NCBI GenBank assembly: GCA_964492365.1
Contig: CAZBKA010000071.1
Coordinates: forward strand, 1 to 16,407
Direction of reading: 5' to 3'
Length of the DNA stretch: 16,407 nt
From: JAGLTN01 sp035403325
Lineage (GTDB): Bacteria > Planctomycetota > Phycisphaerae > Sedimentisphaerales > Anaerobacaceae
The translations under genes were made by a program, and so were the position numbers. This document shows positions 4,960-14,100 of this stretch, piece after piece (positions within the stretch are counted from its first letter, which is position 1; each line of letters opens with the position of its first letter). The notes beneath the pieces were generated by a model, which was not told where the DNA came from, did not search any database, and saw only the letters and a list, made by a program, of their open reading frames with translations.

Positions 4960-5586
4960 ATGAATGTTTTGGTAAAGGACAATAGAATATACGAACCGAT
5001 AATTGATACCGAAAGGCTGATATTGAGGCCTTTAACACTTGGTGATGCGGCAGTAGTACAGTTTCTCGCTGGCGATAAGGCTATCGCTTCAACTGCGTTG
5101 AACATTCCCCATCCTTATGGGGCTGGAGTTGCAGGTAAGTGGATCAAGAGTGTTAAGAGCGAGGCAGCAGAAGGAAAAAGCGTTGTCTTTGCCATTACTG
5201 AAAATAAGAACGGTAATCTGCTTGGTACAATCGGTCTTATGATAAACAAGGAACACAATCATGCTGAGATGGGTTACTGGATCGGCAAAGATTACTGGGG
5301 TAACGGTTATTGCACTGAAGCTGCGATTGCGGTTTTGGAATATGGTTTTGAGAGCCTTGGGCTTAACAGGATATTTGCAAATCACATTGCGGGCAATGAT
5401 GCTTCGGGACATATTATGCAGAAGATCGGTATGAGTTATGAAGGCTCGAGCAAAGGCCACGTAAAAAAAGATGGTCAATATAAGGATCTTGAAAACTACG
5501 GGATCGTCAGAGAAGATTATCACCGAGGTGAGCAAAGCTACAGATTGACCGGTATACCTTTTTCAGAGAGGTACTCTTTCATCTGA
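4960..5586 (+). CDS. GNAT-family N-acetyltransferase (RimJ/RimL-like)
   Basis: This 208-residue cytoplasmic enzyme should transfer an acetyl group from acetyl-CoA to an amine of a protein N-terminus or small molecule; the substrate cannot be told. Visible family marks are TERLILRPL (17-25), the strand and Gly-rich acetyl-CoA loop with Glu103-Met-Gly-Tyr-Trp-Ile-Gly followed by W113-G-N-G-Y-C-T-E (108-120), and the C-terminal strand region Gly-Leu-Asn-Arg-Ile-Phe-Ala (134-140) followed by the Asn-Asp-Ala-Ser stretch and Gln-Lys-Ile-Gly-Met (154-158). Members usually end near Arg-Glu-Asp/Glu-Tyr (184-187 here). The last 20 or so residues are an extension that runs over the 3' end of the convergent hisF by 49 bp. 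The start codon follows a weak SD-like sequence. It stands alone behind an attenuator-like leader, so expression may respond to translation stress or an antibiotic. That is inference. Confidence 0.88.
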   Translation: MNVLVKDNRIYEPIIDTERLILRPLTLGDAAVVQFLAGDKAIASTALNIPHPYGAGVAGKWIKSVKSEAAEGKSVVFAITENKNGNLLGTIGLMINKEHNHAEMGYWIGKDYWGNGYCTEAAIAVLEYGFESLGLNRIFANHIAGNDASGHIMQKIGMSYEGSSKGHVKKDGQYKDLENYGIVREDYHRGEQSYRLTGIPFSERYSFI

Positions 5587-6302
5587 TTTATGGTGTAATT
5601 TCCAAAGTGAGTAATTGAAGCCATGAGAACCGCTTCTACGCCGCCATCGACTATGGCATCGTAGAGGTGGTCGCAATTGCCTGCGCCGCCGGATGCGATA
5701 ACAGGAATGTTCACCGCGGAGCTGACAGCTTTATTGAGCTGATTATCATAACCTGCTTTTGTTCCATCGGCGTCCATACTTGTGAGGAGAATTTCACCTG
5801 CGCCGAGCTGTTCAGCTTTTACTGCCCATTCGACGACATCGATATCTGTTGGTTCAGAACCGGCTTTGATACAGACCTGCCATTTGCCGGGGGTTGTTTT
5901 TGATCGGCGTGCATCTATTGCAAGGACGATGCACTGGCTGCCGAATTTTTGCGCGCCCTGCTTAAGAATATTTGGGTTATTAACGGCTGCGGTATTTATC
6001 GAAACTTTTTCCGCCCCGCTTCTGAGCAGTTCATCCATTTGTTCGACGGTTTGTATTCCGCCGCCGACGGTAAAAGGAATAAAGACATTTTCTGCAACTT
6101 TTTTAACCAGCTCAACGATAGTTTTTTTTGAGCGGATAGTTGCGGTTATGTCGAGGAACACCAGTTCATCTGCGCCCATATCGGAGTATCTTTTACCGAG
6201 TTCAACAGGATCACCGGCATCTCTGAGATTCAGGAAATTTACGCCTTTGACGACACGATTATCTTTAACATCGAGACATGGTATAATTCTTTTAGTCAAC
6301 AT
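5538..6302 (-). CDS. hisF: Imidazole glycerol phosphate synthase, cyclase subunit
   Basis: HisF is the (beta/alpha)8 barrel that uses ammonia from HisH to turn PRFAR into imidazole glycerol phosphate and AICAR, in histidine biosynthesis. The 254-residue protein starts MLTKRIIPCLDVKDNRVVKG and ends KGIPVNL, both typical. The catalytic acid/base residues Asp11 and Asp130 (in AIDARR) are present. Phosphate-binding Gly stretches (TVGGGI at 78-83 and the late ASGGAG) are intact. I chose the ATG at 6302 because residues encoded upstream do not belong to the family. It overlaps the end of hisH by 11 bp, which points to coupled translation, and its 3' end overlaps the convergent GNAT gene by 49 bp. 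Confidence 0.97.
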   Translation of the reverse strand: MLTKRIIPCLDVKDNRVVKGVNFLNLRDAGDPVELGKRYSDMGADELVFLDITATIRSKKTIVELVKKVAENVFIPFTVGGGIQTVEQMDELLRSGAEKVSINTAAVNNPNILKQGAQKFGSQCIVLAIDARRSKTTPGKWQVCIKAGSEPTDIDVVEWAVKAEQLGAGEILLTSMDADGTKAGYDNQLNKAVSSAVNIPVIASGGAGNCDHLYDAIVDGGVEAVLMASITHFGNYTINQMKEYLSEKGIPVNL

Positions 6303-6912
6303 CTGAGTTTTCTTTCTTACAAATTTGCACAAAGTTTTGCAGGACCTTCAAACCAGCTGGGCCGCTCTTTTCGGGATGAAACTGACAGCCGTAAATATTG
6401 TCTTTCTGTACCGATGCAGGCAGGTTAAATCCATATTCAGTATAGGCTATTTTTGCTTTTGTGTCCTTGACATCGGCATAAAAGGAATGGGCGAAGTAAA
6501 AATGTTTTTCAGAGCCTAGGTCTTTCAGCAAGTCCATATCCGAGGGTAATTTTACAAGATTCCATCCCATGTGAGGCACAGTTTTAGTTTTTGGCAGTCC
6601 TATAACCTGTCCCTTGATAAGACCAAGCCCATTAAATTCACCATATTCAAAACTTTTTTCAAACAGCATTTGATAACCAACACAAATACCCAGCAGGGGC
6701 TTACCGGCAAGGGCAAGGTTTTTGACTACACCGGCAAGGCTGCCGAGAGCATTGATAGCATACCCAAAAGCAGCTACGCCGGGCAGAACAAGCCCCGATG
6801 CGGCCTGAATAACCTCTGGGTCACAGCTAAGCTGGTTCTCACAGCCGAGGTAGTTAAAGGCGTTAGAAACACTTTTGACATTACCAACATTATAATCTAT
6901 GATGACAATCAT
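6292..6912 (-). CDS. hisH: Imidazole glycerol phosphate synthase, glutaminase subunit
   Basis: HisH is the class I glutamine amidotransferase that supplies ammonia to HisF. The 206-residue protein begins MIVIIDYNVGNVKSV. The triad is complete: Cys77 in GICVGYQML, and His179 and Glu181 in QFHPEKS. The oxyanion-side LPGVAAFG motif (43-50) has Ala where Gly is common. The ATG at 6912 is preceded by AGGG (minus strand of 6922-6925) at a good distance; an upstream in-frame ATG at 6954 adds non-family residues. It is transcribed with hisF from a good promoter at 6984-7012. The rest of the his pathway must lie elsewhere. A paralogous role in sugar amidination (WbuY-like) is possible but less likely because both subunits look canonical. 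Confidence 0.95.
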   Translation of the reverse strand: MIVIIDYNVGNVKSVSNAFNYLGCENQLSCDPEVIQAASGLVLPGVAAFGYAINALGSLAGVVKNLALAGKPLLGICVGYQMLFEKSFEYGEFNGLGLIKGQVIGLPKTKTVPHMGWNLVKLPSDMDLLKDLGSEKHFYFAHSFYADVKDTKAKIAYTEYGFNLPASVQKDNIYGCQFHPEKSGPAGLKVLQNFVQICKKENSDVD

Positions 6913-6983
6913 TATAAAAAGCCCTGATGACCTTCCATTGTGCAGGAAACACAATTAAAATTTTAAAATAATAACGTTCGTAG

Positions 6984-7012
6984 ATTAGACAAAAAAAACG
7001 ACTTATAGTCAA
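6984..7012 (-). promoter_or_regulatory. Promoter of hisH-hisF
   Basis: On the minus strand TTGACT (plus 7007-7012) and TCTAAT (plus 6984-6989) are separated by 17 bp, a near-consensus sigma-70 match. The start would be near 6977, leaving a leader of about 65 nt that contains a small inverted repeat (ATTGTG/CACAAT). Confidence 0.65.
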
Positions 7013-7049
7013 ATAATATTAGCTTTGAAAGTTATTAGAAATAAACTAA

Positions 7050-7080
7050 TTGCCTATATTGGTCGATTTTATGGTATTGT
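7050..7080 (+). promoter_or_regulatory. Candidate promoter of glmS
   Basis: TATTGT (7075-7080) has an upstream TG (7072-7073, extended -10) and a TTGCCT (7050-7055) at 19 bp. The start would be about 38 nt before the glmS ATG, leaving no room for a glmS ribozyme. It is divergent from the hisHF promoter, with about 40 bp between their -35 boxes. Confidence 0.45.
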
Positions 7081-7124
7081 ACAGGTAGCTAAAAAATAAC
7101 TGTTTTTTTGTGAGAGATATCTCG

Positions 7125-8981
7125 ATGTGCGGAATAGTTGCTTATATTGGAAATGCAAAAGCCCAACCAATACTTCTTGAAGGTCTAAAAAGGCTCGAGT
7201 ACAGAGGTTACGACTCGTCCGGCATAGCTGTTTTAAGCTCCGGAGCGATTAAAATTACAAAAAGCAGCGGCAGAATAAAATGCCTTGAAGATATTCTCGA
7301 GAAACCTAACTTTAATGAGACCCTCGGCATCGGTCATACAAGGTGGGCGACCCATGGCAAACCAAATACGATAAATGCGCATCCGCATTTAGATTGCACA
7401 GGTAAAATCGCAATAGTGCATAACGGCATAATAGAGAATTATGCAGTTCTGAAACAATGGCTCCAAAAGGAAGGGCTTGAATTTAAAAGCGAAACCGACA
7501 GTGAAGTAATTGCGAACCTGATCGGTTATTTCTATAACAAAGACGGCAGCGGAGAATGTGCCGGTCAAAGCAAATTCGAATGGGCAGTTCAGGCGGCTTT
7601 GCAGCAGCTTCATGGGACATACGGGTTGGCAATTATTTGCAGCGATTTCCCAAATGTTCTGATCGGGGCAAAAAAAGGAAGTCCGCTTATCCTCGGCGTC
7701 GGTGCTGATGAATATATCATAGCTTCTGATGCTTCAGCTATTGTGGGGCATACTACCCGGGCAATATATCTTGCTGATAACGAAATGGTCACGATAACGC
7801 CAGATGGTTTCCAGACCAAAACAATTGATAATATCGCCGTTGAAAAAGTTATTAAAGAAATAGAATTCTCTCTCGAACAAATAGAGATGGGAAATTTCAA
7901 ACATCATATGCTCAAAGAAATATTCGGACAGCCCGAATCATTGAGCATGTGTATGAGCGGCAGAATCGACCTGATAGCTAATAAAATTAAACTCGGCGGA
8001 ATAGATGCTTTCCTTCGTGATTTGACAAAAACAAAAAGGCTTATCATTACTGCCTGCGGGACCGCTTTTCATGCTGGTCTGGTAGGTGAATTTTTGTTCG
8101 AACAGCTCGGCAGAATTCCAACGGAAGTCGAATATGCCAGTGAGTTTCGATATCGTAATCCGATTATCGACGATGGAACCGTTGTTATATCTATAAGCCA
8201 GTCCGGTGAGACGGCAGACACTTTGGCGGCAATAGAACAAGCCAAAGAAAGAGGAGCCACTGTTCTGGGTATAGTCAATGCAGTAGGTTCATCAATAGCG
8301 AGAACGACCGATGCTGGTGTTTATCTGCATGTTGGCCCGGAGATCGGTGTTGCAAGTACCAAAGCGTTTACTGCGCAGGTTGCGGTGTTGACAATGATGG
8401 CAATAGAGCTGGGCAGACGAAAACATATCAGTGACGACGAAGTAGGGAAATTATTAAGAGAGCTTTCAGGGATACCTGGAAAAATAAAAACGATATTAGA
8501 ACAATCGGAGACAATCAAAGAAATAGCAGCTGCCAATATCGACAAAGGAAACTGGCTGTTCCTGGGCAGAGGGTTTAATTATCCTGTTGCGTTGGAAGGT
8601 GCCTTGAAGCTTAAAGAAATAAGTTATATTCACGCTGAAGGATTACCAGCGGCAGAAATGAAACATGGTCCAATCGCTTTGATTGCAGATAATATGCCGG
8701 CAGTGTTCATCGCGACACGAGGGCCGCAATACGATAAGATAATGGGCAACATTGAAGAAGTTCGCGCAAGAGGAGGCAGGACAATAGTGGTTGCTACCGA
8801 AGGCGATGAAGAAATCAAACACTATGCCGATTATTTAATAACAGTGCCTGATGTTCCTGAAGTGCTTCAACCGATGCTGACGGTGGTGCCGCTTCAATTG
8901 CTGGCGTATCATGCGGCAGTGCTAAGAGGCCATGATGTCGATAAGCCCCGCAATCTGGCGAAAAGCGTAACAGTAGAATAA
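7125..8981 (+). CDS. glmS: Glutamine-fructose-6-phosphate aminotransferase (isomerizing)
   Basis: GlmS makes glucosamine-6-phosphate from fructose-6-phosphate and glutamine, the entry to UDP-GlcNAc for cell wall and glycan synthesis. The 618-residue protein has an N-terminal glutaminase domain whose catalytic Cys follows Met1 directly (MCGIVAYIG). It also shows the RGYDSSGIA and HTRWATHG motifs. Two SIS domains follow: TACGTAFHAG and SQSGETADTLAA in the first, and LGRGFNYPVALEGALKLKE, EGLPAAEMKHGP and the terminal LAKSVTVE in the second. I chose the ATG at 7125, preceded by GAGAG (7112-7116), because Cys must be residue 2. A GTG at 7110 in frame would block the N-terminal nucleophile. It is monocistronic and ends 5 nt before a convergent gene. 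Confidence 0.98.
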   Translation: MCGIVAYIGNAKAQPILLEGLKRLEYRGYDSSGIAVLSSGAIKITKSSGRIKCLEDILEKPNFNETLGIGHTRWATHGKPNTINAHPHLDCTGKIAIVHNGIIENYAVLKQWLQKEGLEFKSETDSEVIANLIGYFYNKDGSGECAGQSKFEWAVQAALQQLHGTYGLAIICSDFPNVLIGAKKGSPLILGVGADEYIIASDASAIVGHTTRAIYLADNEMVTITPDGFQTKTIDNIAVEKVIKEIEFSLEQIEMGNFKHHMLKEIFGQPESLSMCMSGRIDLIANKIKLGGIDAFLRDLTKTKRLIITACGTAFHAGLVGEFLFEQLGRIPTEVEYASEFRYRNPIIDDGTVVISISQSGETADTLAAIEQAKERGATVLGIVNAVGSSIARTTDAGVYLHVGPEIGVASTKAFTAQVAVLTMMAIELGRRKHISDDEVGKLLRELSGIPGKIKTILEQSETIKEIAAANIDKGNWLFLGRGFNYPVALEGALKLKEISYIHAEGLPAAEMKHGPIALIADNMPAVFIATRGPQYDKIMGNIEEVRARGGRTIVVATEGDEEIKHYADYLITVPDVPEVLQPMLTVVPLQLLAYHAAVLRGHDVDKPRNLAKSVTVE

Positions 8982-8986
8982 CGGGA

Positions 8987-11029
8987 TCAATCTACTTTTT
9001 CAAGTTTGATGTAGTCGAGGCCGAACATGTAGGCTTTAATCGCTTTTTCATTGGCGCCGACTATTTCAATTTTCAGTTGATGTTTACCTGCATCAATATG
9101 GAATGTTCCCAGGTCAATTTCTCCAGCAGGGACAACACCATCGTTGTATAAATCAATCGGTTCGCCGAGTGGTTTGTCATCGCCATAAAGCTGGACCATG
9201 CCGTAGTCGACGGCTTTGGTAAGCTGAACTTTAACTTTATAGGTTCCGGCCTGTTCAACATTGCTGGCAAGGATGAGAATGTCACCTGGTTTGGCGTCTG
9301 TCCACCAGAGATGTGTTGCTCCGCTGAATCGAGCGTTAAGTTTTTGATGCGTCAGGTTGCCCGCGGATTTGGAAACAACTTCAAGGTCCTCGCCTTCTAT
9401 TGCACCTTCTACCCTGTTGGAATTATTATCTGAAAAATACCCGATTCGCTGTTCAACCGGAATTTCAGAGTAAATATCTTTGCTGGATGCATCCTGATAC
9501 CAGTAAACAGTGGCTGCATAAAGTGTCTGGTAATCATCGGGATAATATTTTTCAATCACAGCTTCCAAGGATTTCTGGAATGGAACATTATCCACAATTT
9601 GCCAACGGTTGAGGCATACGTTACCGGCGTTATTTTCATTTATGAGCTGGTTGTGATACGGCCTGTTGAATACTTCCGGATTACACCAGGCATAGCCGAA
9701 ATAATCTTCGGTGCCGGTGCCGTAAGTAGATGGAAACTTTTCTCCATCGACGAAGAATTTTTCATCACCTTCGCCCCACCACCAATGCCCGCTGCACCAC
9801 TCGACGCCGAGATACCAACCGATGGGGCTCCAAGCGTGCAACATCACTCCGCAAAACCTACCTTTGCCCGTTGTTTGGAGGAGCATCCAGTCTGGCCAGC
9901 GGTCTTTGGTTAAAGCAGGCGAAATATTTCTGTGCCACTTTGCATGGAAGCGTCCAAGTTTTTTGATCGGTTTGCTCAAGGGTGAATGTGTAATCTCGAA
10001 TGCAAGATTTTGCGGCTTATTACTTTGGTTAGTAATTTTAACAACTGCTTTTTTGCTGAAAGGCATATACCAGTAGCTGTAAAAACCATCCTCTGTTGAA
10101 CCCATAGGCAGTGACTTATAAAGATGATTACCAGCAGCGGTACCAAAAAAGTCGCCTAAGGGCGCCCAGACAGAAGCTGATTTTTCATTATCAAAATTAA
10201 TGCTGATAGTCATCTGGCGAAGCAGATCGTAATCCTGTTTGTCTCCTGGGAGAGATGTTTTAACTTTTATCGCGGTAATTGCTCGTTTGCCTTTGATATC
10301 AGCAACTGTTGCTGTCTGACCGGCGGCAATAGTAAATGTCACCTGGTCTGTTTTTTGTCCCTTTCTTTCACCAGCGGGGTCGCAGCCGCAATTAGCTAAA
10401 AAAGTGTTGGCTTCATCGAGAGCAATAGATTCATCCGGAGAAAGTTCTCTTTTGAAAGTTGGCAGATTTGTTCCTTTTGGAAATGTCGTATATGTAAAAT
10501 GAAAAAACTTACCCCAGTCCTTTTCAGCGACTATTTTGCAGGATTTTTGAAAGGGTATGGGGATGTAGCTGTTAAAACCTTTGGAGGATTCATAAACTAA
10601 GGCTGAACGGTCAAAGGGGGCATTTGCTCTGTTGAAATAGCCTATAAAAGGCAAATCAATTGCGGGACTTTCCTGACCGTCGAGATATATTTTAACGTGA
10701 CCATCTTTTGGGGCTGCTGACCATATTCGCCAGATAACTCCCGGGCCTTGCATCTCGGCTAGAATCATATCTTCGCCTTGTGTTGTAACGAAACCGTCGC
10801 CGTCACCATTGGCATACCATTCAGAATACTTACCGCTTACTTCGTCATATCTGCTTCTGCGGTCGTAGCTGGAAAATTGCTGACATTTCTCACCAACATC
10901 GGGTAAGGTTGCCAGATGCTCTAAATCAGTAAGGCGATTGAGAAGATCAACATATGTAAAATTAACCGCGGAAAATGAAACTGAATAAATAACCGGAACA
11001 ATCAGAAGTGCCAGCAGTGCTCTTTTCAT
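8987..11029 (-). CDS. Secreted DUF2961 / GH172-type glycoside hydrolase with C-terminal carbohydrate-binding-like domain
   Basis: This is a 680-residue exported protein. Residues 1-20 are a signal peptide (MKRALLALLIVPVIYSVSFS). The body is a DUF2961 double jelly-roll, with the early GPGVIWRIW motif (95-103), the central segment WWWGEGDEKFFVDGE (416-430) and GTGTEDYFG (437-445). In characterised GH172 enzymes (difructose-anhydride and D-arabinofuranoside hydrolases) two catalytic Glu lie 21 residues apart. Here Glu420 and Glu441 have exactly that spacing, so the enzyme is probably active. Residues about 541-680 form a beta-sandwich with AGTYKVKVQL and a terminal GLDYIKLEK, like a CBM6/35-type module. 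The substrate is probably a fructofuranoside or D-arabinofuranoside, but this cannot be fixed. A good SD (AAAGGAT) precedes the ATG, and it has its own promoter. Confidence 0.9.
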   Translation of the reverse strand: MKRALLALLIVPVIYSVSFSAVNFTYVDLLNRLTDLEHLATLPDVGEKCQQFSSYDRRSRYDEVSGKYSEWYANGDGDGFVTTQGEDMILAEMQGPGVIWRIWSAAPKDGHVKIYLDGQESPAIDLPFIGYFNRANAPFDRSALVYESSKGFNSYIPIPFQKSCKIVAEKDWGKFFHFTYTTFPKGTNLPTFKRELSPDESIALDEANTFLANCGCDPAGERKGQKTDQVTFTIAAGQTATVADIKGKRAITAIKVKTSLPGDKQDYDLLRQMTISINFDNEKSASVWAPLGDFFGTAAGNHLYKSLPMGSTEDGFYSYWYMPFSKKAVVKITNQSNKPQNLAFEITHSPLSKPIKKLGRFHAKWHRNISPALTKDRWPDWMLLQTTGKGRFCGVMLHAWSPIGWYLGVEWCSGHWWWGEGDEKFFVDGEKFPSTYGTGTEDYFGYAWCNPEVFNRPYHNQLINENNAGNVCLNRWQIVDNVPFQKSLEAVIEKYYPDDYQTLYAATVYWYQDASSKDIYSEIPVEQRIGYFSDNNSNRVEGAIEGEDLEVVSKSAGNLTHQKLNARFSGATHLWWTDAKPGDILILASNVEQAGTYKVKVQLTKAVDYGMVQLYGDDKPLGEPIDLYNDGVVPAGEIDLGTFHIDAGKHQLKIEIVGANEKAIKAYMFGLDYIKLEKVD

Positions 11030-11075
11030 AATGATATCCTTTCTTTGAAAAGCTGTTCAGCCAAATATACCTGCT

Positions 11076-11103
11076 ATTATATGTTTTTGTTCATTTCTGA
11101 CAA
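11076..11103 (-). promoter_or_regulatory. Promoter of the DUF2961/GH172 gene
   Basis: On the minus strand TTGTCA (plus 11098-11103) and a perfect TATAAT (plus 11076-11081) are separated by 16 bp. It sits just after the terminator of the upstream DUF5107 gene, so the two minus-strand genes appear to be separate transcription units. The leader is about 40 nt. Confidence 0.65.
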
Positions 11104-11106
11104 CAT

Positions 11107-11144
11107 AAAAAAAGGCACACCTGATCGGAACCAGATGTGCCTTT
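11107..11144 (-). terminator. Rho-independent terminator of the DUF5107+TPR gene
   Basis: On the minus strand a 13-bp stem (plus 11111-11123 with 11132-11144, one G-U) is followed by seven T (plus A-run 11107-11113). It begins about 20 nt after the stop codon. The reverse direction has a weaker T-run, so it acts mainly on the minus strand. Confidence 0.85.
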
Positions 11145-11165
11145 AAATTTGAAAATAAATTAGTT

Positions 11166-14100
11166 TTAATTCAGCTGATTGAGATAGAAAGCTGCCCAGA
11201 CGTTATTGCCATCCAGCTCAACAGCTTTTGTCAATTGTTCCTTTGCCTGGTCGTATTTTTCCATTCCCAGATAAGCCAACCCTTTTAAGAAATAAGGCTC
11301 AGCAGTTTTAGCTTTATCCTGACTTCTCTGACCAAACTTAGCGAAGAAATCTACGGTATCAAGAGTACCGGCAACTTCGATGAGGTGGTCAAATGCAGCT
11401 TGTGCGTGACTATCCTGGGCAAGTTTCTTAAAGGCCATACCTTTATAATAACCGAACTCAGTGTCACCAACATTGACCTGTGAGGCCTTCTCATAAAACT
11501 CTTTGGCTTTTGCTGCATCACCAAGAGCCTCATAAGCATTGGCAATATAATAGTAGTTTCTGCACAAAGGTTCGTCGAGCAGAGGATTGGTCATTTCAAT
11601 ATCCAGATTATCAGGGTATTGAAGAACTGCGAGGAAATCATCAAGTGCTTCTTTGTACTTGGCCTGGGCATAAAATTTATTGCCGCGAAGCTGATGGGCA
11701 TTCATATAAGCACCGTGCAATTCGGAGTCAACCTCTGTGAACAAATGGAAGTGACGTGTGTTCAGAATGTCAACTGCTTTGTCGTAGTCACCTGACTGGA
11801 TAAGGCAAACGACGTAACGGTAGGTGGTGTCATCACGCTGATTAACGACTTCCATATTGTCGGTAAACATTTTAAGTCTCTTGTTTATATCTGTGCCTTG
11901 TATCGAATAAAGCACATCAAGTTCGTGAAAAACTGCGGAGTCCTGATTGTTTGCCTGAATGGCGTTTTCATAACATTGAATTGCTTTTGGAATATCATTT
12001 TTAATTGAATAAGCAAATCCAAGATTTCTGTGAACGATATAATATGAGCTATCAATCGCTATCGATTTTTCCCATTCCTCGATGGCTTTTTCAGGCTGTT
12101 TATCATAAAGCAGATTGCCCAGATAATAAGGCGTAAGAGCGTCGTTTTTATTTACCAGCATTGCGGACTTGAGGGCATCAATTGTCTCGAGTCTGAATGG
12201 GAAGCAATAATCGGCTGGCATCTGGCTGGCTGTCTTATAATATTTGGCTGCCTTTTCAGCATTACCGAGCTGCTGATTGAAGTAACCAAGATAATAATAA
12301 ATGATCGGGTACTTATTGCCGCCTGCTACTTCGGTGACATCTACTCTGGAAAGAACGTCGATTGCCTCGGCATAGCTGCCGCAATTTGCATAATTGAGAC
12401 AAAGCTCAAGATATGACTGTTCTTCATCTCTCATCGATTTGATCAAAGCATCAAGAAGCTCAGATGCTTTATTAGCGGCACCATTGTTTTTCTCTATCAG
12501 GTACAATTCATTCATCGCATTGAAATTAAGAATATCAATCTTCAGAACATCTTCAGCCTGCTGTTTTGCCAGGGAATACCTGCCAAGATTTCTGAGAATA
12601 AGCGACCTCAAATTTAATGCTTTGATATTATTCGTATTTGTAGAAATGCTCTGGTCTATATGTTCGAGTGCAGTTTTAAAGTCACCATTTATGCAATCCA
12701 ATTCTGCCAATGCATAATAGGCCTGCGTATGACATGCCGCTGACCAGGTTGCGCGGTAGAGATAGTCATAAGCATCTTTGATATTTCCTTGTTTTCTCAT
12801 CGTAAGACCAAGATAATACAAGGCTTCACAATCTTTCGGCCTTGTGTAATTTCTGGTGATCTTCTTAACTGCTGCTGTCAGATAATTTTCAGCAAGCTCA
12901 TACTGTCCCCTTGTGAGGTAGTAAAGACCAACGCGGGTGTTGCAACGATAATCGGTTGGATCCCTTGTAAGAGCCTCAGTGTAATACGGCAAAGAATAAA
13001 CCCTTGAGTTGTGGAACTCATCGAGCCTTAAACCTGTGTAATAAAGATCCTCGATGCTATTAATATCCTTCGGGGGCATTGGTGCATCAACAGGTTCGGG
13101 CATGGGTTTGCCTGGTTTTAACTTTGGCTGATAACTCATAAGTTCGTTGCCATCTTTTGCAACCAGTGACAGGCAAAGATCAGTTTCTCTGATGCCGGTC
13201 TTCAATTCGATATCCTGAGCGAAAGGCTTAGCTGGGCTGATATCTGTTTTCTTTTCAAAAATATTTTCACCATTTGCTGTCAGGACAACTTTTGCATCCT
13301 TATAGTCGCTTGTAGCGTTAAGCCTGATCTTGGCAGTATTTTCAGGTGTGATCTCAAGATTCATCGCACCATTAAGATTAGCAAACTTCATCCCCTGCAA
13401 ATCTCTGACAGGGAACCAGTATTGTTTGATCGTTTTAACTTCATAAGGTTCGAGCCAGCTATAGTCTGGCTGATTATCAGAATATCCCCCTGCCATCAGC
13501 TCAAGATAAGGGCCATCGGAGTCAGTAAGTATCCTGTCCCACATTTTAACTTCATAGCCGCTTCCGAAGGTAAAGAATTTTTTACCGGGAGCAATATGAC
13601 GGTCGGCAACATACGCAGTGCCAGCATCTTTGCCATGATTATAACCTGCAAAATAGTTACTATCATGATTCCAGCAGAAAAATGATACGGGAGTTGGGAG
13701 ATTTCTCCAGTAGCTTGCATCTTCGCCGGTATAGTTCCACCTGCCATATTCACCCTTGGCATAAGGCCATTGAACAAATTGATGTTTTGCATGCTGAACT
13801 GCATATTCGGCGTCCGGTGGGAAAATCACCTGATAAGTCTCATCAACGTGAACAGCTGGGTTAGCAAAATACAGAAAAGATGTGACAAAAGGTGTCACGT
13901 TAAAAATCTTTATCGTTACTTCAACATATGATTTATCTGGGTAAATTGTAATGCCTAATATCCAGCGGAGTCTTTGTCTTTTTTCATTTTCGCCAACCCA
14001 GACTGTTTTACTGCCGTCAGGATTTTCAACAATAACATTATCCATCATCTCGTAGGTAGAAGCGCGGTGGTGATGCGGGAAGTTCCATTCGACGCCGCCC

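Noticed and set aside
4751..4963. 70-codon plus-strand ORF before the GNAT gene
   Set aside because: It runs through the terminator hairpin and T-run (yielding Gly-Gly-Phe-Phe-Phe), with no SD. The alternative 37-codon frame fits the attenuator better.
5782..6306. 174-codon plus-strand ORF opposite hisF
   Set aside because: It is antisense to a fully conserved HisF and is a shadow frame.
7081..7124. glmS ribozyme/riboswitch
   Set aside because: The likely leader is only about 38 nt, too short for the ribozyme, and none of its conserved segments is visible.
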